Below are positions 1 to 6,130 of a DNA stretch of 6,158 nt, piece by piece. The position numbers were made by a program, and so were the translations under genes. Under the pieces are notes generated by a model. It searched no databases and was not told the DNA's origin. It saw only the letters and a program-made list of their open reading frames with translations. How positions within the stretch are numbered: the first letter of the stretch is position 1; the number at the start of each line of letters is the position of its first letter. Origin of the DNA: JAYFRL01 sp034925905 (lineage in GTDB: Bacteria; Bacillota; Clostridia; Lachnospirales; Anaerotignaceae); assembly GCA_034925905.1 (NCBI GenBank), contig JAYFRL010000026.1, positions 1-6,158 on the forward strand. The letters run 5' to 3'.

Positions 1-1482
1 CCCCCTATTTTCCATATATTTTTAACAATACACCTCACTTTCAAACACAAAAAACTCAAAAAAAACAAACAAAGCGACGCTATATTATGCTTTATACTCA
101 TAATAATCGCCGCAGTTTTTATACAATACATGTACCCGGCATATTTAGTAACCGGTGTAGCTATAACCCTTGCAATATTAATGATATTTTTTACTATGCA
201 AAACCCCGAGGATATGCTTGATCTTATTTCGGGCATGTTCAATTACAATGCTATGATGTCGTTTCTAAGAACATATCTTGCTGAAAAACACGATTTATGT
301 CTGATAGCCATCGATGTCGGCGGTATAAGGCGAATAAACAGCGCTTTCGGAGTTGAAATGGGAAATCTTCTCCTAGCCAAAATAGGAACCTTTTTTAACA
401 GTTTCAATGGTGATGTCTGGGCATTCCGTATGATAGGAACCAAATTTTTGATTACAACATCAAACGAGCAGGAATATAACGATATAATCATCCGCGTTGA
501 GGAGCGCTTTAACGGTCCATGGCATTTAAACGGCATGGATGTATCGCTATCCGCAACAATAAGGTATTTTGGGGAGCCTGATTTTTTCAACACTCCGGAA
601 GATATTATAAACCTTATAGACCTGGCATATTCCCAAATCGAATCCGACGGATGGGGTACAAAAAAATGCATAAACACATATCTTCTCCACCAAGCAAACC
701 GTAAGCTAACAATTGAAAATGCTATAAGAGAATCTCTTCGTTCAGAAAAAGGCTTTGTTCTTCATTACCAACCTATATTTGATATCGAAAAACATAAATT
801 TTTAAGCGCAGAAGTTTTGTTGCGCCTTGAACATCCCGATCTTGGCAGCATACCGCCATCCGAGTTTATCCCTATAGCAGAAAAAACCGGACTTATCCTG
901 CAAATAGATGAGTTGGTTATACGTAAAGCCTGCGATTTTCTTAGCCGCAACAATTCAAGAAACCAGCTTGGAATAAAATACCTTGAAATAAATCTTTCCG
1001 CAGCCGAATTTTTTCAAAACTCGGCAAGCGATATCCACGGCATAATAAGAAAAAGCGGGATATCCCCCAGCTTATTATGTTTCGAGGTTACGGAAACTGC
1101 CGCCACAGTACATCAGGAGATACTTTCTGATTTCATGGATGATATGATAAATTTAGGATATAGCTTTGCACTAGACGACTTTGGAATGGGCTATGCAAAT
1201 ATATCCCAGGTTTTAAACCTCCCGTTTTCAATAGTAAAACTGGATAGAACGCTTCTTATTTCGGATGAAGAAAAAAATATGCTTATATTTGATATAATGC
1301 TTGATATGTTTTCAAAAATGGGGCTTACAACCATTGTTGAAGGGGTTGAAACCCTTTCACAGTCGGAAAGGGTTTCCCGTCTTGGCGGCAAGCATATTCA
1401 AGGGTATTTTTTTGCACATCCAATGCCTGAAAGAGAATTCGTAAAATTTCTTCAGGAAAAAATCAAAGTATACTCTGAATAA
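1..1482 (+). CDS. Membrane-anchored GGDEF-EAL protein, 5'-truncated by the window; probable c-di-GMP phosphodiesterase
   Basis: This is the C-terminal 493 residues of a larger protein. The frame has no stop back to base 1. The first Met (130) lies inside hydrophobic sequence and has no ribosome binding site, so it is not the start. Numbering from the first codon in the window, two membrane helices lie at about 27-43 and 48-66, followed by a QNPE linker. A GGDEF-like domain spans about 98-221, but its signature is IGTKF (145-149), so cyclase activity is probably lost. The EAL domain (about 234-485) keeps the residues expected for metal and substrate binding: E271 (as EVLLR), N331, E362, DD at 392-393, K413, E447 and Q467. 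By family knowledge it should hydrolyse c-di-GMP to pGpG at the inner membrane face, with the degenerate GGDEF perhaps sensing GTP. The missing N terminus probably holds more membrane or sensor segments. No strong terminator follows. Confidence 0.9.
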   Translation, partial: PPIFHIFLTIHLTFKHKKLKKNKQSDAILCFILIIIAAVFIQYMYPAYLVTGVAITLAILMIFFTMQNPEDMLDLISGMFNYNAMMSFLRTYLAEKHDLCLIAIDVGGIRRINSAFGVEMGNLLLAKIGTFFNSFNGDVWAFRMIGTKFLITTSNEQEYNDIIIRVEERFNGPWHLNGMDVSLSATIRYFGEPDFFNTPEDIINLIDLAYSQIESDGWGTKKCINTYLLHQANRKLTIENAIRESLRSEKGFVLHYQPIFDIEKHKFLSAEVLLRLEHPDLGSIPPSEFIPIAEKTGLILQIDELVIRKACDFLSRNNSRNQLGIKYLEINLSAAEFFQNSASDIHGIIRKSGISPSLLCFEVTETAATVHQEILSDFMDDMINLGYSFALDDFGMGYANISQVLNLPFSIVKLDRTLLISDEEKNMLIFDIMLDMFSKMGLTTIVEGVETLSQSERVSRLGGKHIQGYFFAHPMPEREFVKFLQEKIKVYSE

Positions 1483-1625
1483 TTAAAAATCCTTTTTTAA
1501 AACAACTTCTATGCTTCAATTAAAATTTAAGGTCCTAAATATTTTATCGTTTTTCTGTATTTGTATGTTTTGGTAAAAACGGTTGATTTTTTGTAGGTTT
1601 CAGGCGGTTAAAGTATAAAAATGGC
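1483..1625. other. Gap between the EAL gene and the riboswitch promoter with no gene
   Basis: This AT-rich stretch contains no open frame of note. The only structure seen right after the stop codon is a 7-bp A/T-only inverted repeat (1483-1489 with 1494-1500), too weak to call a terminator. The weaker second promoter candidate (1591-1619) also lies here. Confidence 0.6.
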
Positions 1626-1654
1626 TTGCTATTTTAACCTTTCTAATCTATAAT
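1626..1654 (+). promoter_or_regulatory. Sigma-A-type promoter of the lysine-riboswitch transcript
   Basis: A -35 box TTGCTA (1626-1631) and a perfect -10 box TATAAT (1649-1654) are separated by 17 bases. The predicted start near 1661 lies just upstream of the riboswitch aptamer, where a leader promoter is expected. A weaker alternative, TTGTAG (1591-1596) with TATAAA (1614-1619), also has 17-base spacing. Confidence 0.75.
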
Positions 1655-1673
1655 TAACAAATATAAACAAAAA

Positions 1674-1846
1674 ATCCTTGGTAGAGGCGCAGCGTTTAAT
1701 AGTAATTTACGGCAAAAAGGAAATATTACCGTAAAATGAAAGGAAATGTTGCCGAAGCTTAAATTTTTTTCCAAAATCTTTAAGCTGGGATGCAGCAAAA
1801 TATGCTGCATACTGTCACATTAATGTGAAGCGCTATCGTGAACTTA
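1674..1846 (+). ncRNA. Lysine riboswitch (L box) aptamer
   Basis: All the conserved L-box blocks occur in order: AGAGGCGC (1683-1690), AGTAA (1701-1705), GCCGAAG (1751-1757), ACTGTCA (1811-1817) and GCGCTATC (1830-1837). The five-helix fold can be drawn by hand. P1 is 1680-1684 with 1833-1837. P2 is 1689-1696 with 1745-1752, capped by 1706-1712 with 1729-1735. P3 is 1756-1763 with 1779-1786. P4 is 1790-1797 with 1803-1810. P5 is 1815-1819 with 1824-1828. The P2 loop GGAAA (1719-1723) can pair with the P3 loop TTTCC (1768-1772), matching the kissing interaction of this class. By established knowledge it binds L-lysine and lowers expression of the downstream gene, here an NhaC-family transporter. 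Confidence 0.95.
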
Positions 1847-1859
1847 AATCAGTTATGAT

Positions 1860-1889
1860 AAAGCCACGGAGTCTGCCGCGGTTTTTTTT
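1860..1889 (+). terminator. Riboswitch-controlled intrinsic terminator
   Basis: The stem CCACGG (1864-1869) pairs with CCGCGG (1876-1881) with one A-C mismatch. It has a 6-base loop, extra A-T and G-T pairs at the base, and eight T (1882-1889). It lies between the aptamer and the transporter start, so it is an attenuator. The P1 3' strand CGTG (1837-1840) can pair with CACG (1865-1868) of this stem, a plausible antiterminator when lysine is absent. The alternative pairing is an inference. Confidence 0.85.
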
Positions 1890-1950
1890 GTTTTTGAATT
1901 ATTCCATAACATTATAAAACTTAAAGAAAAGATCAGGGAGGATTTATCAA

Positions 1951-3561
1951 ATGAAAAACGGTAAAAAGCTTTTTAACCTATGCGCCGTATTGATGCTTTT
2001 CACTTTGCTGTTTTCAGTGACGGCCTTTGCCGATGACGGCAGCGCAGTTTCATCGTTTTCAGGCACATTTTGGTCTCTTGTGCCGCCGATTATAGCTATC
2101 GGTCTTGCTTTGATAACAAAAGAGGTTTACAGCTCGCTGTTTATTGGAATAGTCGTGGGCGGGCTCCTTTCAAGCAACTTCGCGCCAGTCGGAGCAATGG
2201 ATAATCTGCTTAACGTAGGTCTAATCGATGCTGTTGCAGGAACTTCAGGAATATTTGTTTTTCTTGTGCTTTTAGGTATTCTTGTTGCCCTTATAAACAA
2301 AGCTGGGGGTTCCGCAGCTTTCGGAAAATGGGCTGAGAAAAACATTAAAACAAGAGTTGGGGCAACTTTAGCAACATTTGTCCTCGGAGTTCTTATTTTC
2401 GTAGATGATTATTTCAATTGCCTTACCGTAGGTTCGGTTATGCGTCCCGTTACGGACAGCCATAAAATATCCCGCGCAAAGCTTGCATACTTGATAGATG
2501 CAACGGCTGCTCCTGTATGTATGGTAGCTCCCATTTCTTCCTGGGCAGCAGCGGTTTCAAGCTACGCAGACGGCTCTCCCTACACCGGGCTTGAGCTTTT
2601 CATAAAAGCCATTCCTTATAATTATTATTCGCTTCTTACTTTCGTATTTATAATAGCAATAACCCTTATGCAGTTTGATTACGGTCCGATGCGTATTCAC
2701 GAGATTAACGCAAGGAAAGGCGACCTTTACACAACAGGTGATAAAAACGAATCAGCTCCTGTTATTCCTTCATCAAAGGGCACCATTTTCGACCTTGTAG
2801 TGCCTGTTGTTATTTTAGTTGTATTTTGTGTTGTAGGCCTTATATACATAGGCGGGTTCTTTGACGGAGCTTCATTTGTTGACGCTTTCGCAGATACCGA
2901 CGCTACCGTGGGTCTTCCTTGGGGAGCTATAATAGCACTTGTTATAACAATCATTTATCTTATAGCCAAAAAAACCATTACCTTTAAAGAAGCCATGGAA
3001 TGTGTTCCGCAAGGTTTTATAGCCATGGTTCCCGCCATACTTATACTTACTCTTGCAACCTCGCTTAAAAATATGACCGGGCTTCTTGAAGCAAGAGAAT
3101 TTGTTGCCTCTGTTATGCAGTCTTCCGCAGAAGGTCTTGCAAATTTCCTCCCCGCAATCATATTCCTTGTTGCTTGTTGCTTGTCTTTCGCAACAGGCAC
3201 CTCATGGGGAACATTCGGTATACTTATCCCTATAGTAACCGCTATATTCCCAGGCACAAGCGAACTCCTCATAATAGGAATTTCAGCTTGCCTTGCAGGG
3301 GCTGTTTGCGGAGACCATTGTTCTCCTATTTCAGACACAACCATAATGTCCTCGGCCGGAGGTCAATGCAACCATATTAACCATGTTTCAACACAGCTTC
3401 CATATGCTATGAGCGTTGCCGCGATATCTTTTGTAATGTTCATATTGGCAGGCTTTATTCAAAACGCACTTATAGTCCTTCCTATAGGAATTATATTTAC
3501 AATCGGATTCCTCTTTGTTGTAAAGAATTTAACAAAAAAGAAATACGGCGAAGAAATATAA
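1951..3561 (+). CDS. NhaC-superfamily transporter, probable lysine importer (LysW type)
   Basis: A 536-residue polytopic inner-membrane protein of the NhaC Na+/H+ antiporter superfamily. Family-type signatures are the VDDYFNCLTVGSVMRP segment (151-166), FATGTSWGTFG (413-423) and GDHCSPISDTT (454-464). About ten or more hydrophobic stretches are visible, and the length is normal for a complete member. The N terminus (1-27) looks like a signal peptide: Lys-rich start, hydrophobic core, then VTAFA before DDG. The ATG is supported by AGGGAGG at 1935-1941, 9 bases upstream. The lysine riboswitch and attenuator in its leader argue that it carries lysine, as proposed for the riboswitch-linked NhaC members called LysW. 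Sequence alone cannot prove substrate, and Na+/H+ exchange or another cationic amino acid remain possible. It appears monocistronic, ending at a strong terminator. Confidence 0.92.
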   Translation: MKNGKKLFNLCAVLMLFTLLFSVTAFADDGSAVSSFSGTFWSLVPPIIAIGLALITKEVYSSLFIGIVVGGLLSSNFAPVGAMDNLLNVGLIDAVAGTSGIFVFLVLLGILVALINKAGGSAAFGKWAEKNIKTRVGATLATFVLGVLIFVDDYFNCLTVGSVMRPVTDSHKISRAKLAYLIDATAAPVCMVAPISSWAAAVSSYADGSPYTGLELFIKAIPYNYYSLLTFVFIIAITLMQFDYGPMRIHEINARKGDLYTTGDKNESAPVIPSSKGTIFDLVVPVVILVVFCVVGLIYIGGFFDGASFVDAFADTDATVGLPWGAIIALVITIIYLIAKKTITFKEAMECVPQGFIAMVPAILILTLATSLKNMTGLLEAREFVASVMQSSAEGLANFLPAIIFLVACCLSFATGTSWGTFGILIPIVTAIFPGTSELLIIGISACLAGAVCGDHCSPISDTTIMSSAGGQCNHINHVSTQLPYAMSVAAISFVMFILAGFIQNALIVLPIGIIFTIGFLFVVKNLTKKKYGEEI

Positions 3562-3563
3562 AA

Positions 3564-3606
3564 ACAAATAAAAAAAGCGGCTGTCATCGCCGCTTTTTTT
3601 ATTTGT
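3564..3606. terminator. Bidirectional intrinsic terminator between convergent genes
   Basis: A perfect 18-bp inverted repeat (3564-3581 with 3589-3606) has a 7-base loop. Its GCGGC/GCCGC core is flanked by seven A on one side and seven T on the other, so it reads as hairpin plus T-run on both strands. It should end the transporter transcript (plus) and the amidohydrolase transcript (minus). The minus-strand gene's stop codon and last lysine codon lie inside the stem. Confidence 0.92.
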
Positions 3607-4390
3607 AAAATTCTGGTCTTCTCGTTGTTATATATGGCCGTTTCTTCCTTGCTTCTCCTGTAAAAGAAAGGTCTATATCAACCGTTATAAGCTGTTCCTT
3701 GCCATCGGCTTTAAAAACAATCTCCCCCTCAGGATCGACAACTATAGAGCCACCGCAAAAATCCATTTCATCCTCAAGCCCCACACGGTTGCACATGGCT
3801 ATAAACACATTGCTCTGCATAGCCTGAACCCTAAGCTCCCATTCAAACATTTCCAAAGGCTCACCTTTAGTATTCGCAGTTGGTATTATTATAAGCTGAG
3901 CCCCCATAACCGCACAGGTTCTTATGCTTTCCGGCAAATGGCGGTCATAGCATACAACTATACCCACTTTCCCAAAAGGTGTATCAAAAACCTTAAAACC
4001 GTCGTCTGAAGGCGTATAATAATCTTTTTCATAAAACTGCTTTGCCTGGAGTATATGCACCATTTTAGCGATATCCAAAAGCTTGCCCAAAGGGTCTATC
4101 CATAACGAAGAGTCAAACCTTTCTTTACCAAGCTGCATATAAAAATTAGGAGAGGCAAAAAGCTTAAATTCCTTGCATTTTTCACATATTTCCTTTATCT
4201 TGTCATCTTCAGGATAAACAACGTATTTGTCTGCATTTTTATTTTCATACTGGGGAAAAAACGGAGAAAGCTGAACCTCCGGGAAAAAAATGAGATCTGC
4301 TTCCCTTGCCTTTTCCATAAACAAGATGGTTTTCTTAAAGTTATACTCCATATCCTCCGACATAGACATCTGCGCCATAGCAAGCTTCAT
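3599..4390 (-). CDS. Carbon-nitrogen hydrolase (nitrilase superfamily amidase), substrate unknown
   Basis: A 263-residue cytosolic enzyme with the full catalytic set of the nitrilase superfamily: Glu38 in FFPEVQLS, Lys109 in IAKMVHI and Cys147 in VVCYDRHLPES. Glu121 is a likely accessory glutamate. The late ELRVQAMQSN block and GGSIVVDPEGE (213-223) also fit the family, and the length is that of a complete single-domain member. Such enzymes cleave amides or N-carbamoyl groups through a Cys thioester. The CYDRHLPES form resembles N-carbamoyl-amine or beta-ureidopropionase-like branches, but the substrate cannot be read from sequence. GAGGTG (minus strand of 4396-4401) precedes the ATG by 5 bases. 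It lies 41 bases after the DUF3021-like gene with no terminator between, so co-transcription is plausible. Its last codons run into the shared terminator. Confidence 0.9.
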   Translation of the reverse strand: MKLAMAQMSMSEDMEYNFKKTILFMEKAREADLIFFPEVQLSPFFPQYENKNADKYVVYPEDDKIKEICEKCKEFKLFASPNFYMQLGKERFDSSLWIDPLGKLLDIAKMVHILQAKQFYEKDYYTPSDDGFKVFDTPFGKVGIVVCYDRHLPESIRTCAVMGAQLIIIPTANTKGEPLEMFEWELRVQAMQSNVFIAMCNRVGLEDEMDFCGGSIVVDPEGEIVFKADGKEQLITVDIDLSFTGEARKKRPYITTRRPEFYK

Positions 4391-4415
4391 AACATCACCT
4401 CATGCTTTTTGCACA

Positions 4416-4443
4416 AGTATATCATATTTTTTCAGCCGTTCAA
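4416..4443 (-). promoter_or_regulatory. Possible internal promoter for the amidohydrolase gene
   Basis: On the minus strand, TTGAAC (4443-4438) and TATACT (4421-4416) are 16 bases apart, with a predicted start near 4409. The -35 box overlaps the last codons of the upstream membrane-protein gene. It would let the hydrolase be expressed independently of the LytTR operon. It rests on a short motif match only. Confidence 0.4.
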
Positions 4444-4884
4444 ATTTTTTTTATACCTGTCAAGGTCTTCATTTAGCCCTTTTGTGTCCAAATCCTGCTC
4501 AAATTTAAAACCTATAAGCATAGCTGTAAAACCAAGAAGCATAACCCCTCCAAGAGCAAACGGGCACCATGAAGGCAATCCGGCAAACCAACCAAAAACA
4601 AACGACGCCCCTACCGTGATTAAAACACAGATTAAAACCCATATAACCGAGCGCATGAAAAATATTCCTCTTGCATAATCCGTTTTATCGTCAAGAATAA
4701 GGCATTGAAGTATGGCTATAAGCATGCTTAATATAAGCATCTGAAAAAGGGATAAAAGTTCTATTTCATATTTTCCTGTGAGCACAAGCACCAGACTTAC
4801 AAGAAACACCAGTGCAACAAAATAAATACCCATGAAAAGCTTTGCGTTAAACGCCCAAATATAAAATTTTTTAAATCCTTTCAT
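4432..4884 (-). CDS. DUF3021-like four-helix membrane protein, partner of the LytTR regulator
   Basis: A 150-residue integral membrane protein with four predicted helices (about 14-36, 43-65, 76-100 and 107-127). A short basic N terminus (MKGFKK) and a charged C-terminal tail with LNEDLDRYKKNL suggest both ends are cytosolic. The size, helix layout, RSVIW before helix 3 and the tail resemble DUF3021 proteins, which commonly sit next to stand-alone LytTR regulators. In studied LytTR regulatory systems of streptococci (HdrRM, BrsRM) the membrane protein inhibits its LytTR partner; the same role here is inferred. Its start overlaps the end of the LytTR gene by 14 bases, and AGGGGG (minus strand, 4893-4898) stands 8 bases upstream of the ATG, which points to translational coupling. 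No catalytic motif is visible. The DUF3021 assignment is from pattern recognition, not a profile search. Confidence 0.8.
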   Translation of the reverse strand: MKGFKKFYIWAFNAKLFMGIYFVALVFLVSLVLVLTGKYEIELLSLFQMLILSMLIAILQCLILDDKTDYARGIFFMRSVIWVLICVLITVGASFVFGWFAGLPSWCPFALGGVMLLGFTAMLIGFKFEQDLDTKGLNEDLDRYKKNLNG

Positions 4885-5332
4885 AATTTAAACCCCCTTT
4901 TGCAATCAATTTTTTACGCAGTTCTTTTGCATATTTCCTTGAAACAACTATCCTTTCACCGTTTGAAAGCGTTGCTATTATACGTCCATTCGATATGCTC
5001 TTAAGCCCGGATATAAAACATATATTCATAACCATACTTTTTGAGCATCTGAAAAATCCGAGGCTTGAAAAAGCACTCTCTATTTCTCTTAAGGAATAAA
5101 CTGTTTTTTTTACTTCCTCCTTTGTATATGCAAAAACATTTGAATCCACGCTTTCACAATACATTACCGAAAAAGGATCTATAAGCTTTGTGGCTGTCCC
5201 GTCTAAAACCGCTATCCTCTTATTTTTAAGGCTTAAAAGAGATATTATCTCCCGTACTTCGTTATCCACGCTTTCACAGCGTATAATAAGTTCTTTTTCG
5301 GCGCCTTTTTCTTCTTTAAGAGTAATTTTCAT
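4871..5332 (-). CDS. Stand-alone LytTR-family DNA-binding transcription regulator
   Basis: A 153-residue protein with a C-terminal LytTR domain (about 50-146). Visible family features are the YCESVDSNVFAYT strand region (58-70), FFRCSKSMVMNICFI (93-107) and the LSNGERIVVSRKY block (122-134), typical of the beta-rich fold that inserts loops into the DNA major groove. There is no receiver domain. The first 45 residues (KEEKGAEKELIIRC and onward) are short and of unknown role, as in LytTR proteins paired with membrane inhibitors. The ATG at 5332 is decided by a TAA two codons upstream in frame. A long Shine-Dalgarno match, GGAGGTGAG (minus strand, 5349-5341), precedes it. It is the first gene of an operon with the overlapping membrane gene. 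It probably activates its own operon or nearby targets, which is inferred from the family. Confidence 0.9.
   Translation of the reverse strand: MKITLKEEKGAEKELIIRCESVDNEVREIISLLSLKNKRIAVLDGTATKLIDPFSVMYCESVDSNVFAYTKEEVKKTVYSLREIESAFSSLGFFRCSKSMVMNICFISGLKSISNGRIIATLSNGERIVVSRKYAKELRKKLIAKGGLNYERI
5144..5278 (-). repeat. Exact 15-base direct repeat inside the LytTR gene
   Basis: The 15 bases at 5144-5158 (ATCCACGCTTTCACA on the plus strand) recur exactly at 5264-5278, an offset of 120 bases or 40 codons. Both copies are in the same frame and encode CESVD, at residues 19-23 and 59-63 of the LytTR protein. The second copy falls in a normally conserved part of the LytTR domain. Confidence 0.8.
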
Positions 5333-5355
5333 GCTTTAATCTCACCTCCGATTTT

Positions 5356-5384
5356 ATTATATTATTGAATTTTCCGTTAAGCAA
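5356..5384 (-). promoter_or_regulatory. Sigma-A-type promoter of the LytTR operon
   Basis: On the minus strand, TTGCTT (5384-5379) and a perfect TATAAT (5361-5356) are separated by 17 bases. The predicted start near 5350-5348 leaves a leader of only about 17 bases, with the Shine-Dalgarno sequence at the very 5' end of the mRNA. Confidence 0.7.
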
Positions 5385-5431
5385 CGCCCTTCGTGCTATG
5401 TTGCACTTTTAGGGGATTAAAATGCATATTG

Positions 5432-6085
5432 CTAAATATATTTTGAAGCCTCTTTAAGTGAAAGCTTAGACATGCTGTTTTTATGTTTTGAAACAAATGC
5501 CCTCACCCATTCAGGATTTATCTTGCTATAATCCCTAAGCGCCCAGCCTATGGCTTTATTTATAAAAAATTCATTTGTCCCGAAATTATTTACAATTATT
5601 TCTTCCAAAAGCTTTGTATCCGTATTTTCTTTTCTTAAAAGCTGGAAATCTATTGATACCCTTCTAAGCCATATGTTTTTGTCTTTGCTCCATGAAAGCA
5701 TTGTTTTATTAACTTCCGGATATCTTAGGGCTATGTCTCCGATAATCCTGTCAAGCCCGTCAGTTATGTCCCACCAGGGTTTTTTTATTATCAGCTCCCT
5801 TATTTTTTCCACATCTTCAGGTTTAAGCTTCTTTTTCACCGAAGAAAGATATTCGTTGCCAATATATTGGGCTTCTCTATATTCTTTATCCCAGCAGATA
5901 TACACAAAATCCCAGTCCGGTTCATAAAGCGCGGCTTTTTTGATATAAGACTTTATAATTTCCACACGCTTAGGCGTTGCAATTCCTAGAAACGGAAATT
6001 TGTTTTTCATGTATGCAGCCATCTTTATTGCCGCCTCCGGGTTTGCTTCCTTTTCAAGCCTTTCAAACATCTCAAAATACCACAT
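5432..6085 (-). CDS. AlkD-like DNA alkylation repair glycosylase
   Basis: A 217-residue, largely alpha-helical protein of the DNA alkylation repair (AlkD/AlkC, HEAT-like repeat) family. Key positions known from Bacillus cereus AlkD appear to be present: the KPWWDITD motif (102-109) supplies the Trp and catalytic Asp (W105, D109), WLRR (139-142) supplies the DNA-contacting Arg, and AIGWALRDYS (178-187) supplies the second Trp (W181). By family knowledge it removes positively charged N3- and N7-alkylated purines from DNA without flipping the base, feeding base excision repair in the cytosol. The length is near the family norm of about 220-240, so the gene looks complete. AGGAGG (minus strand, 6098-6093) precedes the ATG by 7 bases. 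It stands alone; a 98-base gap with its own promoter separates it from the LytTR gene. A TATAAT (6113-6108) lies upstream but no matching -35 box was found. Confidence 0.93.
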   Translation of the reverse strand: MWYFEMFERLEKEANPEAAIKMAAYMKNKFPFLGIATPKRVEIIKSYIKKAALYEPDWDFVYICWDKEYREAQYIGNEYLSSVKKKLKPEDVEKIRELIIKKPWWDITDGLDRIIGDIALRYPEVNKTMLSWSKDKNIWLRRVSIDFQLLRKENTDTKLLEEIIVNNFGTNEFFINKAIGWALRDYSKINPEWVRAFVSKHKNSMSKLSLKEASKYI

Positions 6086-6130
6086 GCCTTCTCCTCCTTT
6101 GCAAATTATTATATTACCAATATACCACAG

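Noticed and set aside
243..677. Minus-strand open frame opposite the GGDEF domain
   Set aside because: Its composition is random, with no recognisable family, and it lies antisense to a well-supported coding region.
1483..1500. Possible terminator after the EAL gene
   Set aside because: The inverted repeat is only 7 bp and entirely A/T, with no GC stem. It is unlikely to terminate on its own.
1583..1619. TTGATT (1583-1588) paired with TATAAA (1614-1619) as the transporter promoter
   Set aside because: The spacing is 25 bases. The TTGCTA-17-TATAAT pair further downstream fits much better and sits just ahead of the aptamer.
2955..3344. Minus-strand open frame opposite the transporter
   Set aside because: It is a shadow of the transporter gene in another frame, with no ribosome binding site context or protein motif.
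4409..4678. Plus-strand open frame opposite the DUF3021-like gene
   Set aside because: It has no plausible ribosome binding site or motif, and the minus-strand frame has coherent membrane helices.
5550..5927. Plus-strand open frame opposite the AlkD-like gene
   Set aside because: It is antisense to a gene with clear catalytic motifs. Its Ser/Phe/Leu-rich translation is what the reverse complement of a Lys/Glu-rich gene yields.
6101..6130. Promoter for the AlkD-like gene
   Set aside because: A TATAAT is present at 6113-6108 on the minus strand, but no acceptable -35 or extended -10 element accompanies it, so it is mentioned only in the gene entry.
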